A DNA stretch of 64,000 bases, taken from positions 1 to 64,000 of the forward strand of contig JALHLR010000006.1 of NCBI GenBank assembly GCA_022844475.1, in the 5' to 3' direction. Both the position numbers and the translations under genes were made by a program. The notes under the pieces were generated by a model. It did not search any database, was not told where the DNA came from, and saw nothing but the letters and a program-made list of their open reading frames with translations. Each line of letters opens with the position of its first letter. Positions within the stretch are counted from its first letter, which is position 1. Origin of the DNA: Hyphomonadaceae bacterium. Lineage in GTDB: Bacteria; Pseudomonadota; Alphaproteobacteria; Caulobacterales; Hyphomonadaceae. Shown here piece after piece: positions 10,554-20,490 of this stretch.

Positions 10554-10691
10554 GGGGAAAATCGGTCCTGCCTATTGCCTACACATGGTCATCGACGAAC
10601 GCCCCGGACGCGGCTAGCACTGAACCGTTCCGCCGTGGCCCTTCCACCGAAAGATTGGCTCCGACGGGAAGCGCCGGCCCCGGGTTTTCGA

Positions 10692-11831
10692 ATGTACGGT
10701 TTCCAACGCTATCTTTTCCGCAACGTGTTGAGAACCCTCATCGCGATCGTCGGCGGTCTTGCGCTGATCGCCATTCTTACGCAAGGTCTCAGCCAGATTC
10801 AGGATACGATCGTTCAGAATCGGTCCTCGATGCTGACCTTCCTGTGGGCGAGCCTGCTGGCGACCCCTCAGATCATCGCCCTGCTCATGCCAATCGCACT
10901 CTTCATCGCGACGGCGGCGGCGCTCAACGTAGCCCACCGGGAGAATGAAGTTGTCGTAGCGCAAGCCTCCGGCATGTCGAACTGGCAGGTTGCCTCTCCC
11001 GTGCTGCGGCTGGCGGTGCTGGCGGCGATCCTCCACCTCGGCCTGAACCTGTGGGTGCAGCCTTCCGCCTCGCGCGAGCTGCGTACGACCTTGACGTCCG
11101 CATCAACCGACCTCGCTTCCTCGCTGGTTCGCGAGGGCACCTTCATGACCCACAATGATGGCCTGACCACCTTCGCCGGAAACATGGAGGGGTCGGAGAT
11201 TACCTTCCTCGTGGCGAACGACAGCCGCAACCCGAACAACGAAGTCACTTATATCGCGAAGTCCGCGTTCCTGTCGGAACTGGAAGGCAAGCCTGCGCTG
11301 ATCCTGCGCGACGGCATCCGGCAATCGGTTCGCGCCAACGGTGCTACAGAATCGCTGACCTTCCAGCAGTCGCCGCTGGAGCTTGGGGCGTTCGTCAACG
11401 ACCAGAAGGCGGTGATCCTCGAAGAGTCGGATCGCTACCTGCCCGAACTCTTCTATCCGGACATGACCAACCACTATGACAACGCGAATGTCGACATGCT
11501 GGCGGCCGAGGGACATGCGCGCCTTGCAACGCCGCTGCTGAATATCGCGATGGCGATGCTCGCGATTCTCGCCGTGCTGGGTGGAGACTTCAGCCGCCGG
11601 GGTTATGCCCAGCGCATCGCGATCGCGTCGGGCGTAGCCCTGCTGGTGCGGCTCGCCGCGTTCGGGGCGACTTCCTCCGCCAGCAAGGATCCTGACCTCA
11701 ACATCGTACAGTACCTGCTGCCGATCTTCGTGATCGCGCTGGTCTCATTCCTCTACTTCCTTCAGCCAATCCTGAAACGACGGCGCGTCAGCGCGCGGAC
11801 GACCCGGTCGCCGCTGATGGGGCCCGCCTGA
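10692..11831 (+). CDS. lptF: LPS export ABC transporter permease LptF
   Basis: A 379-residue inner-membrane permease of the YjgP/YjgQ family. It opens with MYGFQRYLFRNVLRT and a first membrane helix at about residues 15-33. Two more helices follow near 50-75 and 95-115, then a periplasmic beta-jellyroll domain and three C-terminal helices. With LptG and the LptB ATPase (not in this window) it extracts lipopolysaccharide from the inner membrane. A much longer upstream reading exists but is antisense to pepA, so the MYGFQRY start is preferred. lptG follows after 1 nt. Confidence 0.92.
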   Translation: MYGFQRYLFRNVLRTLIAIVGGLALIAILTQGLSQIQDTIVQNRSSMLTFLWASLLATPQIIALLMPIALFIATAAALNVAHRENEVVVAQASGMSNWQVASPVLRLAVLAAILHLGLNLWVQPSASRELRTTLTSASTDLASSLVREGTFMTHNDGLTTFAGNMEGSEITFLVANDSRNPNNEVTYIAKSAFLSELEGKPALILRDGIRQSVRANGATESLTFQQSPLELGAFVNDQKAVILEESDRYLPELFYPDMTNHYDNANVDMLAAEGHARLATPLLNIAMAMLAILAVLGGDFSRRGYAQRIAIASGVALLVRLAAFGATSSASKDPDLNIVQYLLPIFVIALVSFLYFLQPILKRRRVSARTTRSPLMGPA

Positions 11832-11832
11832 C

Positions 11833-12975
11833 ATGGTGATCGCCGGACGGATCCAGCGTTACATCTTCCGCGAATGCGTCGCCTCGCTGGCATTGACGCT
11901 GTCGATTATCCTGCTCGCGATCATCCTGGTCGACGTGGTCGAACAGATGCGCACCATCGGCGACCGCACGCAGATCGGCATCGATGTCGCGTTCACCCTT
12001 ACTATGATGAAAACGCCGGGGCTGATCCTCGAGACGCTTCCGTTTGCGATGCTCGTCGGCTCGATCCTAACCTATTCGCAGCTTGGCCGCCGCAGCGAGA
12101 TTCCCGCCATTCGCGCAGCCGGCGTGTCCGCGTGGCGCTTTCTGGGGCCGGTGATGGTGCTGGCCGTGCTGCTCGGCGTGCTGATGGTCACGGTGCTCGA
12201 TCCGCTGGCGACCAAGCTCAACCAGGATTTCGAGTCTGCGCGCGCCCGGCTTCTTGGCGGCGGCACGCCGGTAACTGAGGGCGTCTGGCTGAGCCAGGGC
12301 GACCTCGAAGCTGGCGCCACTGAAGAGGCTGCGGAGCTGCCGGGCTCGAACCAGCAGGCTATCATTCACGGCCGCCGCGTTGTCGGCCGCGGTCAGGCGC
12401 TGGAGAACGTTACTTTCTGGTATTTCCGCCCGGGACCTGGCGGACCGGCCGATCGGGAGTTCACGCATCGGATCGACGCCAAGAAGGCGCAACTCACGCC
12501 GGGCTTCTGGCAGCTGACGGGGGTGATCGAGAATCGCTTGGCGGGGGAAGTCCAGCGCAGCGAGACTCTGGCCCTGCCGACCAATCTCGACAGCGATACG
12601 CTGCTGTCGCGCTTTGCGTCGTCGAAGACGATTCCCTTCTGGGACCTGCCGGGATTCATCAAGGATGGACGCGCCGCAGGCATGGAGATCGGCGACTACG
12701 TCCTCAAGTACAACACACTGCTGGCTACGCCGGTATTCATGCTTGCCATGTCATTGATTGGCGCGGTTGTGTGCCTCCGGCTGGCGCGGTCAGGCGGACT
12801 GTCGCGACTCATCGGGGCAGGCGCGCTTGCAGGCTTCGTCCTGTATTTCGCCACCCGGCTCGCTTCAGGAATGGCGGCTTCCGGGGCAACACCGCCTGAG
12901 GCGGCAGCCTGGTGCCCGCCTCTGTTCGCTCTTTTTGCGGTGTTGACGTTCCTGGCGCATGCCGAAGACGGCTGA
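11833..12975 (+). CDS. lptG: LPS export ABC transporter permease LptG
   Basis: A 380-residue YjgP/YjgQ-family permease, partner of LptF. It opens MVIAGRIQRYIFRECV with the first membrane helix at about 15-36, includes the early EQMRTIGDRT loop, a central periplasmic domain (about 130-270) and C-terminal helices ending near residue 375. The start codon lies 1 nt beyond the lptF stop, so the pair is certainly co-transcribed. lptD follows after about 157 nt that include its leader. Confidence 0.92.
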   Translation: MVIAGRIQRYIFRECVASLALTLSIILLAIILVDVVEQMRTIGDRTQIGIDVAFTLTMMKTPGLILETLPFAMLVGSILTYSQLGRRSEIPAIRAAGVSAWRFLGPVMVLAVLLGVLMVTVLDPLATKLNQDFESARARLLGGGTPVTEGVWLSQGDLEAGATEEAAELPGSNQQAIIHGRRVVGRGQALENVTFWYFRPGPGGPADREFTHRIDAKKAQLTPGFWQLTGVIENRLAGEVQRSETLALPTNLDSDTLLSRFASSKTIPFWDLPGFIKDGRAAGMEIGDYVLKYNTLLATPVFMLAMSLIGAVVCLRLARSGGLSRLIGAGALAGFVLYFATRLASGMAASGATPPEAAAWCPPLFALFAVLTFLAHAEDG

Positions 12976-13132
12976 TCGACCAGGTTTCATGCCCGACAGA
13001 GGCTATGTGGCTTCCGGGCCGCGCTGCGTTTCGGAATGTTTCAGGACGGCCAGCCGCCTTTACGCCTCAAAGTCCATTGCGTATCGGTCTAAGGCTGGGA
13101 GTCGCTCGCAACCGTTGCGCGAGGGGAGAGTA

Positions 13133-15442
13133 ATGGTTTTGCGGCTAAGCGCCCTGGCATCTGTGGCCGTTGCAGCTCTTGCAGCTGGCGGCACGGCATT
13201 CGCCCAAACGCCACCTACCGTCCCAACGCCTACCCCCACTGCACCTGCCGCGGATGACGACGAAGTCATCCTGAAAGCGGATCAATTCGAGGAAGACCGC
13301 GACAGCAGCGTCGTCACGGCGTCGGGCAATGTCGAAGTCCGCATTGGCCAGCGGACGCTGCGGGCCGATCGCGTGATCTATGATCGCACGACGGAGACGC
13401 TCCGCGCGCAGGGCCATGTCCAGATCACAGATGGCGCCGGACAGGTCCAGTTCGCAGACGAGATCGAAGCTGACGAGGATTTCACCAACGGCTTCGCAAC
13501 CCGCTTCTCGGCCCGCCTCGGCGAGACCGGACTGGTGACGGCCTCCTCCGCCGTTCGCACCGATGGTATACGCAATTCGGTCGAGCAGGTGGTCTTCACC
13601 AACTGCCCGGTTTGCGAGGAAAAGGGCGTCGATCCGACCTGGGCGCTGCGTGCGCGGCGCGCGACACTCGACCAGAAAGAGGAGATGATCTCCTATCAGG
13701 ACGCTGTGCTCGAACTCGGCGGCGTGCCTGTTCTGTACGTGCCGTGGTTCGCCCACCCCGACCCAAATTCTGAGCGTCGCTCGGGCCTGCTCACGCCGGA
13801 TATCGGCCTCTCATCGAAGATCGGCGCCTATTACGAGCAGCCCTATCTCTTTGTGATTTCGCCCTCCGAAGACGTTACGGTGGCGCCGACGATCTCGACC
13901 GGGGTGAATCCGCTCGTGAAGGTTGACTGGCGGCGGCGGTTCTTTTCCGGCTTCATCGACGCCGAGAGCAGCTTCACCTACGAGCAGGACTTCAACTCCG
14001 ACGGCGACAAGTTCGACGACAAGGAATGGCGTGGCCATCTGTATGCGGTCGGCCGCTTTGACATCAACCAGGACTGGCAATGGGGCTTCGGTATCGAGCG
14101 CCAGACCGACGATCTTTACGACCAGCGCTATGACATTGACGGCGAGGACGACCTGCGTGGCCTGATCGCGAGCCAGCCGCGCCAGCTGTTGTCGCAATTG
14201 TACGTCACGGGCCAGACGCCGGACTTCTACTTCGAGACGGGCGCCTATGCGTTCCAGGGCCTGCGCGCCAACGATATCGAGACGCAGATCCCGGAAGTCC
14301 TTCCTTCCATCTATACGCAGAAGGTGTTCGATTTGGGCGCGGCGGGCCAGTTCGCGACAGATTTCAGCGCCGTCGGCCTCTTCCGCGCGGATCAGCAGAG
14401 GCTTCCCAATGGCGATCCGTCGCTCGGCTTCGCCGGTGATCTTGCGCTCGACACGGCACGCGCCACGGCCGAAGCGGAGTGGGGAACGCAGCTGATCTTC
14501 GGACCCGGCCTTGTGTTCGAGCCCTTCGCCTCGGGCCGGGGCGACGCCTATCGCATTGATGATGGCGGTACGGGCGGCGCGCGGGACGTGTCGCGCTTCC
14601 TTGGCGTCGCGGGCGCGACCGTCAGCTATCCCTGGATCGCCCGCAGCCCGGGCATGGACATCATAATCGAACCGATCGCGATGGCCGCCTATGGCACGCC
14701 AGACGCGAACGATCGGCTGAACCCCGCCGCCCTGCCCACGGACCCAGACTTCGGCCGCAATCTCATTCCCAATGAGGACTCGCTGGTGTTCGAGGCCGAC
14801 GAGAGCAATCTGTTCAAGCCGAGCGCCGTTTCCAATTACGATCTCTGGGAGGGCGGCGCCCGTGGCGCGGTCGGCATCAACACGGTGGCCCGCATCGGCG
14901 ATGACATCGAGCTGTCAGCGCTCGTCGGACGCCGCTGGCGGGAAGACCCCGATCCAGCCTTCAATCAGCTGAGCAACCTGTCTGGCGAAGAGTCCGACTA
15001 TGTCGCCTCCGTCCGCGCTGACCTTGGCCGTCTCTTCGAGGTCGGCGCCCGCTTCCGGACGAATGACGAGCTGGACGTCCGCCGGGTCGACGTGGACGCG
15101 TCGGTGGACTTCTGGCGCATCCGAGGTGATGCGCGCTATTTCCGTGTCGAAGGTGCGAGCACGACGCCGGGCGTCTCCACGGATGACGAAGGCCTCGTCT
15201 GGAATGGCGCATTCGAGTTCGACGACAAATGGGCCGCTGTCGTCCAGCAGTCCCGCAACATCACCCAGCGCCAGGACATCCAGTTCTCGCTCGGGCTTCG
15301 CTATATGGACGAGTGCTCGTACTTCATGCTCGCCTACGAGCGTTCAGGTGCCCGGGACAGGACGCTGGGACCATCGGAGTCGATTCGCTTCACCTTCGCC
15401 CTGACCGGTCTGGGCGGCGTCACGCCTGACGATTTCGATTAA
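13133..15442 (+). CDS. lptD: LPS-assembly outer membrane protein LptD
   Basis: A 769-residue outer-membrane protein. The chosen ATG is preceded by a strong GAGGGGAG ribosome site and begins a clear signal peptide ending in ALAAGGTAFA|Q near residue 23; longer readings lack this. A Pro/Thr linker leads to the OstA/LptA-like jellyroll (about residues 45-180, with GNVEVRIGQRTLRADRVIYDR), then the LptD beta-barrel to the C-terminus. Cysteines occur at 158, 161 and 728, compatible with the inter-domain disulfides that LptD needs. It receives lipopolysaccharide across the periplasm and inserts it into the outer leaflet. It lies in an lptF-lptG-lptD-surA run. Confidence 0.93.
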   Translation: MVLRLSALASVAVAALAAGGTAFAQTPPTVPTPTPTAPAADDDEVILKADQFEEDRDSSVVTASGNVEVRIGQRTLRADRVIYDRTTETLRAQGHVQITDGAGQVQFADEIEADEDFTNGFATRFSARLGETGLVTASSAVRTDGIRNSVEQVVFTNCPVCEEKGVDPTWALRARRATLDQKEEMISYQDAVLELGGVPVLYVPWFAHPDPNSERRSGLLTPDIGLSSKIGAYYEQPYLFVISPSEDVTVAPTISTGVNPLVKVDWRRRFFSGFIDAESSFTYEQDFNSDGDKFDDKEWRGHLYAVGRFDINQDWQWGFGIERQTDDLYDQRYDIDGEDDLRGLIASQPRQLLSQLYVTGQTPDFYFETGAYAFQGLRANDIETQIPEVLPSIYTQKVFDLGAAGQFATDFSAVGLFRADQQRLPNGDPSLGFAGDLALDTARATAEAEWGTQLIFGPGLVFEPFASGRGDAYRIDDGGTGGARDVSRFLGVAGATVSYPWIARSPGMDIIIEPIAMAAYGTPDANDRLNPAALPTDPDFGRNLIPNEDSLVFEADESNLFKPSAVSNYDLWEGGARGAVGINTVARIGDDIELSALVGRRWREDPDPAFNQLSNLSGEESDYVASVRADLGRLFEVGARFRTNDELDVRRVDVDASVDFWRIRGDARYFRVEGASTTPGVSTDDEGLVWNGAFEFDDKWAAVVQQSRNITQRQDIQFSLGLRYMDECSYFMLAYERSGARDRTLGPSESIRFTFALTGLGGVTPDDFD

Positions 15443-15576
15443 CCGCCGCACTTCGGGCTGCATCCGCAGGCTCGCAATTGCCCGTTTCCGCAGGTATATG
15501 CGCTAGCGTCCGGCCTTGCCGGCGGCCATGTTTTTGCCTTCACCCTGTCTCAGGGTCAGGGTGGTAGGGTGACCTG

Positions 15577-16869
15577 ATGAAACGACTTCTTGTACTGGCG
15601 CTAGCAGCATCCGTGGCCGCAACCAGCCTCGTGGCAATAGCCCAGCAGACACAGCAACCTGGAGCAGCCGCCCAGCCGACCGCCAACCGCGGACGCATGG
15701 TCGATGGGGTAATGGCCACCGTCAACGACCAGGTGATCTCGCAGTCGGACGTGCGCAACCGCATGCGCTGGATGCTGCTTCGCTTCGAGAAGCCGCCAGA
15801 GGACGAAGAGATTCTGCTCGAACTCCAGAGCCAGGCGCTTGAAAGCCTGATCGACGAGAGGGTGCAGCTCGGCGAATTCCGCAAGCTGGTGAAGGATCAG
15901 GACATTTCCGGCCCCGAGATCGACGAGAGCGTCGCCGACGTCGCCCGCCAGTACCGCATGACACCGGAACAGTTCGCCCAGGCACTCGGCCAGGCAGGCA
16001 TTCCGATGCAGCATATCCGCGACATGGAGCAGGCCAAGATCGCCTGGACCGCCCTGATCCGAGGCCGCTACTTCAAGACCGTCCGCGTCTCCGAGGGGCG
16101 CATCGACGACATGCTTGAGCGCATCAAATCGTCACTCGACAAGCCGCAATACCGGCTCGCCGAGATCTTCCTCTACGCCCCTGACCAGGCTTCGCGCGAA
16201 CTCGCCAAGACCCGCGCCGCCACCCTGATCGAGAACGTCAGGCAGGGCGCCGAGTTCCAGGCCCTCGCGCAGCAATTCTCTGCCGCGCCCTCGGCATCGG
16301 CAGGGGGTGATCTCAACTGGCTCTCTCCGGGCGACATGCGTCCGGAAATCGCCGATGCTGTGCTGAAGGCCGGCGAGCCGCCGCTTGTCCTGCCGCCGAT
16401 CGAAAGCGACAGCGGCGTTTACGTCATTGCCCTTACCGGCAAGCGCGAACCGAGCGACCCTTCGAAGTCGATCATCCTCGACATGGAACAGCTGATCACG
16501 CGTGGCGAAGGCGCCGTCGCAAAGCTCGAAGCCGTGAAGGCCGGCGCGAAAACGTGCGCTGACCTGTCGAAATCTCTGGAAGGCGTCGAAGGCGTCACCC
16601 GCACGCCGATGAAGGACGTCGGCCTGATGCAGGTCGCACCACAATTCCGCACGCCGCTTGAGGGCCTTGGCGCCAACCAGGCGTCGCAGATCATCGATCT
16701 GACGGATGGCGGCAAGATGATCTTCTTCGTTTGCAGCTCCCGCTCGGGCGATGCCGACCTGCCCGCCCGCACGGAGATCAAGGATCGCCTGTTCAACCAG
16801 GAACTGGCGCTCGTCGCCGAACGCTATCTTCGCGATCTGAAGCGTGAGTCGACGGTCGTGCGCCGGTAG
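15577..16869 (+). CDS. surA: Periplasmic chaperone / peptidyl-prolyl isomerase SurA
   Basis: A 430-residue periplasmic protein. A signal peptide (about residues 1-22) precedes the SurA N-terminal chaperone domain (MVDGVMATVNDQVISQSDVRNR, then LIDERVQLGEF). A parvulin-type rotamase domain follows at about 180-290 (FQALAQQFSAAPSASAGGDLNWLSPGDM and the GVYVIALTGKREP end strand). One rotamase domain is evident, against two in E. coli SurA, as in many alphaproteobacteria. SurA helps fold outer-membrane proteins, LptD being a main client, which fits its position just downstream of lptD. The 134-nt gap between them shows no clear terminator. Confidence 0.9.
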   Translation: MKRLLVLALAASVAATSLVAIAQQTQQPGAAAQPTANRGRMVDGVMATVNDQVISQSDVRNRMRWMLLRFEKPPEDEEILLELQSQALESLIDERVQLGEFRKLVKDQDISGPEIDESVADVARQYRMTPEQFAQALGQAGIPMQHIRDMEQAKIAWTALIRGRYFKTVRVSEGRIDDMLERIKSSLDKPQYRLAEIFLYAPDQASRELAKTRAATLIENVRQGAEFQALAQQFSAAPSASAGGDLNWLSPGDMRPEIADAVLKAGEPPLVLPPIESDSGVYVIALTGKREPSDPSKSIILDMEQLITRGEGAVAKLEAVKAGAKTCADLSKSLEGVEGVTRTPMKDVGLMQVAPQFRTPLEGLGANQASQIIDLTDGGKMIFFVCSSRSGDADLPARTEIKDRLFNQELALVAERYLRDLKRESTVVRR

Positions 16870-16904
16870 GTTGGGACGTTCGGCGCCCCTTCACTGACGC
16901 ACCA

Positions 16905-16990
16905 GCTGTCATCCTGGTGGAGCCGAGCGGCATCCGGGACCCATTTCCCGGCATACTGCGCTCCAGAAACACGTCCACGTTCTTCGCTGC
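16905..16990. repeat. Candidate interspersed intergenic repeat with short hairpin (surA-pdxA gap)
   Basis: The 186-nt surA-pdxA gap contains a segment reading GTCATCCTGGTGGAGCCGAG and then CATCCGGGACCCATTTCCCGG. The latter folds as CCGGGA (16934-16939), a 6-nt loop, and TCCCGG (16946-16951). Similar GTCATCC...CCGGGACCCAT wording is familiar from dispersed intergenic repeats in alphaproteobacterial genomes, and a related CCGGGATCC element occurs near 46.0 kb. Copy number was not counted, so the family assignment is tentative. Confidence 0.45.
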
Positions 16991-17055
16991 GGCCGGGGCG
17001 ACAAATCGTGGTACATGATAACCACAAACCGAACACCACACACTTCGCGCAGTAA

Positions 17056-18063
17056 ATGGCTCCCCCGATTCTCCCTCTGGCCATGACGATGGGCGACCCC
17101 GCCGGGGTTGGCCCCATTGCCACGTGGAAAGCGTGGCTGCACGCTCGCGCATCTGGCGGCCGACCCTTCTACGTCATTGCTCCGCCGGACGTCCTGGCGC
17201 GCGCCCGCAATGCAGGTCCGCTTGAAATCATCCCTGAAACCGGCAACGCGCTCACCACGTTTGCGCACGCTCTGCCGGTCATGCCGATCGACGGCGCTTT
17301 CATCACGCCCGGGACGCCCTCGGCGGCCACCGCGCCTGCCATCATTGAATCAATCCGGCTCGCCGTGGAACACACGCGCGCCGGCAAGGCGGCGGCCGTC
17401 GTCACCAACCCGATTGCCAAGGCGTTGCTATACCGCGCAGGTTTCAAGCACCCGGGGCATACTGAGTACCTCGCTGAACTTTCGGCCGATGGCGGCGCTG
17501 CTCCGCGCCCGGTGATGATGCTGGTCGGTGGCGGACTGCGCGTGGCGCTGGTGACCATCCACCAACCGCTGGCCAGGGTCGTGTCCTCGCTCACGCCTCT
17601 GCTGATCGCCGAGATCGGAGACATTGTGGCAACGGCGCTCAAGCGCGACTTTGGTTTTGCCAGCCCGCGCATTGGGCTCTGCGGCGTCAACCCACATGCC
17701 GGGGAAGATGGCGAGATTGGCCGCGAGGAGATCGACATCATCAATCCGGCAGCCGCCCTTCTGCGCCGAAGCGGTCTCGACATCTCTGACGCGCGTCCCG
17801 GCGACACCATCTTCCATGAGGCGCGCGCGGGCCGGTGGGACGCCGTCATCGCCATGTATCACGATCAGGGCCTCATTCCCGTCAAGACGCTGGACATGTG
17901 GGGCGGCGTCAACGTTACCCTCGGCCTTCCCTTCATCCGCACATCGCCGGACCACGGCGTCGCCTACGACGCCGCCGCCTCGGGGGAGGCGAAGGCCGAC
18001 AGCCTAATCGCCGCGCTGAATCTGGCCGACGAGATGGCGCGCGGGCGTGCAGCAGCGCAATGA
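17056..18063 (+). CDS. pdxA: 4-hydroxythreonine-4-phosphate dehydrogenase
   Basis: A 335-residue enzyme of pyridoxal-phosphate synthesis. It oxidises 4-phosphohydroxy-threonine to a product that condenses with deoxyxylulose phosphate. The family landmarks are present: LAMTMGDPAGVGP at the start, TNPIAKALLYRAGFKHPGHTEYLA with a metal His, CGVNPHAGEDGEIGREE with the second, and AMYHDQGLIPVKTL with the third. Length is normal. Its stop codon overlaps the ksgA start (ATGA), the classic pdxA-ksgA coupling. Confidence 0.95.
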   Translation: MAPPILPLAMTMGDPAGVGPIATWKAWLHARASGGRPFYVIAPPDVLARARNAGPLEIIPETGNALTTFAHALPVMPIDGAFITPGTPSAATAPAIIESIRLAVEHTRAGKAAAVVTNPIAKALLYRAGFKHPGHTEYLAELSADGGAAPRPVMMLVGGGLRVALVTIHQPLARVVSSLTPLLIAEIGDIVATALKRDFGFASPRIGLCGVNPHAGEDGEIGREEIDIINPAAALLRRSGLDISDARPGDTIFHEARAGRWDAVIAMYHDQGLIPVKTLDMWGGVNVTLGLPFIRTSPDHGVAYDAAASGEAKADSLIAALNLADEMARGRAAAQ

Positions 18064-18905
18064 GTACGCCGCTAACGCCGGGCCCGGCGAAGAAGTCCCT
18101 CGGCCAGCACTTCCTGTTCGATCCGTCGATCCTGGCGCGCGTCGCGACCGCCGGAGGCAGCGTCGAAGGGAAGACCGTCATCGAGGTTGGACCGGGGCCG
18201 GGCGGTCTCACGCGCGCGCTGCTCGACAGCGGTGCTGCAAGGCTTCTCGCCGTCGAACTCGATGACCGCTTCGCCGAGGGTCTTTCGCTGTGGCCTGAGG
18301 CGCGCGCACGCAATGGCGAGGAAGCGCGGCTGCACATTCACCACGGCGACGCGCTCGCCGCCAACCTGCCCGCGCTGGTGCAGGCTATTGGCGGGAGTCT
18401 CCCCGCGATGATCGTCGCAAACCTGCCTTACAATGTCGGAACGCCGATGCTGGTCGAGTGGCTGAAGACTGGCCAGCACCAGGGGGCAGTTTGGCGTGGG
18501 ACGATGGTTCTGATGTTTCAGAAGGAAGTGGCGCTGCGTATCTGCGCTGCGCCTGATGAGGATCACTATGGCCGGCTCGCCGTCCTGTCGCAGGCCGTCA
18601 CACGGCCGCGCATTGCGTTGACGCTTCCGCCGGGAGCCTTCAGGCCGCCGCCGAAGGTCGACAGCGCGGTCGTTGTTCTGGACCCGTTACCCCAAGCGGA
18701 GTGCTTCAGCGATCTCGCCTCGCTCGAGAAGGTGACCGCAGCTGCGTTTGGCCAACGCCGCAAGATGCTGCGCGCTGCGCTCAAATCTCTGCCGGGGGCG
18801 GTTGAGGCTCTGGCGACTGCCAAAATAGACCCTACGCGGCGCGCCGAGACACTGACGCAGGCTGAGTTCCGTGCGCTAACGACGGCGTGGCGCGCCCGCG
18901 CCTAG
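18060..18905 (+). CDS. ksgA: 16S rRNA (adenine1518-N6/adenine1519-N6)-dimethyltransferase
   Basis: A 281-residue methyltransferase that dimethylates two adenines near the 3' end of 16S rRNA during 30S maturation. Visible motifs are KSLGQHFLFDPS near the N-terminus, the SAM-binding VIEVGPGPGGLTRALL, and the catalytic NLPYNVGTP. The start overlaps the pdxA stop by 4 nt, and longer readings run antisense-like through pdxA and were discarded. Its stop overlaps that of convergent gmk by 4 nt. Confidence 0.95.
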   Translation: MSTPLTPGPAKKSLGQHFLFDPSILARVATAGGSVEGKTVIEVGPGPGGLTRALLDSGAARLLAVELDDRFAEGLSLWPEARARNGEEARLHIHHGDALAANLPALVQAIGGSLPAMIVANLPYNVGTPMLVEWLKTGQHQGAVWRGTMVLMFQKEVALRICAAPDEDHYGRLAVLSQAVTRPRIALTLPPGAFRPPPKVDSAVVVLDPLPQAECFSDLASLEKVTAAAFGQRRKMLRAALKSLPGAVEALATAKIDPTRRAETLTQAEFRALTTAWRARA

Positions 18906-19612
18906 TGCCCCTCGCCGGTCGCGCTGCCGCTCTGAGTCTTGGTCGCGAGGCGCGCGTCCTTGAGCAGCTGGTCCACCATGATGCCGAGCGAGGCCCGCAC
19001 GCGCTTGTTGCGTTCCGTTATCAGGATCGCGCGCAACTCGTTGAAAGCAGTGTCGAGATTGTCGTTCACGATGGCGTAGTCGTATTCGCCCCAGCGCAGG
19101 ATATCCTGCCCGGCGCCATCAAGCCGTGACTGAACCGACTTCTCATCTGCGCCGGGTCGACCCTCAAGCCGCTGTTTCAGCTGCGGCAGGGACGGCGGCA
19201 GGATAAACACGGACACCACGTCGCCCGGGCGGATCGTCTTGAGTGCGCGAGCCCCCTGCCAGTCGACATCGAACACCACGTCCATGCCGGCGACCAGCCG
19301 CGCTTCGACTTCGCTTCGCGGCGTGCCGTAGTAATTCTTGAAGACCTTCGCCCACTCGAGAAACTCGTCGCGGTCGATCATGTCGTGGAATTGTTCCACA
19401 GACCGGAAGTGATAGTCGGCGCCGTCCTGCTCCCCGGGACGCGGTGAGCGGGTTGTTGCCGAAATCGACAGCTCGACGCCCGGCACTTCGGAGATGATCC
19501 GGCGGCAGAGCGTGGTTTTCCCGGCGCCTGAGGGGCTGGAAATCACAAGCATCACGCCGCGGCGCGGCCGCACCTTCTGCGTCGGCGTCGAGTCAGCGTG
19601 ATCATTCGACAT
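18902..19612 (-). CDS. gmk: Guanylate kinase
   Basis: A 236-residue kinase converting GMP to GDP with ATP. The P-loop is SPSGAGKTTL at about residues 25-34, followed by the GMP-binding SATTRSPRPGEQDGADYHF block, the EWAKVFKNYYGTPR segment and DVDWQGARALK. A charged N-terminal extension of about 18 residues and a polar C-terminal tail make it slightly longer than the usual 205-210. Its start lies inside the 3' end of yicC (11-nt overlap), so it is probably translated from the fab-mltG-yicC transcript. Confidence 0.95.
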   Translation of the reverse strand: MSNDHADSTPTQKVRPRRGVMLVISSPSGAGKTTLCRRIISEVPGVELSISATTRSPRPGEQDGADYHFRSVEQFHDMIDRDEFLEWAKVFKNYYGTPRSEVEARLVAGMDVVFDVDWQGARALKTIRPGDVVSVFILPPSLPQLKQRLEGRPGADEKSVQSRLDGAGQDILRWGEYDYAIVNDNLDTAFNELRAILITERNKRVRASLGIMVDQLLKDARLATKTQSGSATGEGH

Positions 19613-20483
19613 TCTGAACCTGCTCCCGGAACTGGTCGATCAGGGACTTCAGCGCCAAGCCGGCATTCGTCAGCTCGAGGCTGGCCGCTTTCGAGCACAG
19701 CGTGTTCGCCTCCCGGTTAAGCTCCTGACAAAGAAAGTCCAGCTTCCTGCCGACCGCTTCGCCCGATGCGAGGATGGATCGGGCCGAGGCGACATGCGCC
19801 GCAAGGCGATCAAGCTCCTCGCGTACATCGGCGCGCGTCGCCATCATCAGGGTTTCCTGCGCGATGCGGTCAGGGTCCGTGGCGACATCCTTGCCTAGCT
19901 CGGCCAGCCGCGCCTTCAGCCGCTCGCGGACGAGTTCAGGCTGCTTTGCCGCAAACGCTCCGGCGTGCGCCAGCAACTGTTCGGTCTGGGTCAGCATGGT
20001 TCCGAAAAGCTGCAAAAGGCTCTCGCCCTCTTTCCCGCGAGCTGCAGTCAGCATGTCGAGCGCGGCATCCAGGCCTGCCAGCAGATCCTTCGCAACCAGG
20101 TCGTCCACCGATGATCCCGTGCGGGATGCAGCTTTCACGACGCCGGGGACGCCGAGCAGCCCATCGAACCGCGCGGCCGCCACCCCGGACTTCGTCCAGT
20201 GGCGCGAGAGCCGCGCGAGGCGGGCCAGTTCGCGTGTGTCGATTGCGCTCGCGCCGGGATCGCGAGTCCAGTCGATACGCAGCTGGAGCTGGAAACTGCC
20301 ACGCTGGAAGTGATCCTTTACGCGCTTGCGCGCTTCGAAATCAATCGCGTCGCAACCGGGCGGATAGTTGGTGCGGATGTCGACGGACTTGCCGTTGACG
20401 GAACGCGCCTCCCATACCCAGACGCCCCAGGGCGCCTGCCCCTGGGCCCGTCCAAAACCTGTCATCCCCCGGATCATGCCCAC
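19602..20483 (-). CDS. yicC: YicC family endoribonuclease-like protein
   Basis: A 293-residue protein opening MIRGMTGFGRAQG (after a possible extra Met-Gly) and containing the family's WEARSVNGKSVDIRT, RGSFQLQLRI and C-terminal GRKLDFLCQELNREANTLCSKA blocks. YicC proteins have been described as ribonucleases involved in small-RNA turnover; the catalytic residues were not checked here. It follows mltG after 7 nt and overlaps gmk, as commonly seen. Confidence 0.92.
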   Translation of the reverse strand: MGMIRGMTGFGRAQGQAPWGVWVWEARSVNGKSVDIRTNYPPGCDAIDFEARKRVKDHFQRGSFQLQLRIDWTRDPGASAIDTRELARLARLSRHWTKSGVAAARFDGLLGVPGVVKAASRTGSSVDDLVAKDLLAGLDAALDMLTAARGKEGESLLQLFGTMLTQTEQLLAHAGAFAAKQPELVRERLKARLAELGKDVATDPDRIAQETLMMATRADVREELDRLAAHVASARSILASGEAVGRKLDFLCQELNREANTLCSKAASLELTNAGLALKSLIDQFREQVQNVE

Positions 20484-20490
20484 AACCGTG

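Noticed and set aside
12959-13132. Upstream extension of the lptD frame
   Set aside because: The ATG at 13133 has a strong ribosome site and begins a signal peptide; the extension overlaps the lptG end.
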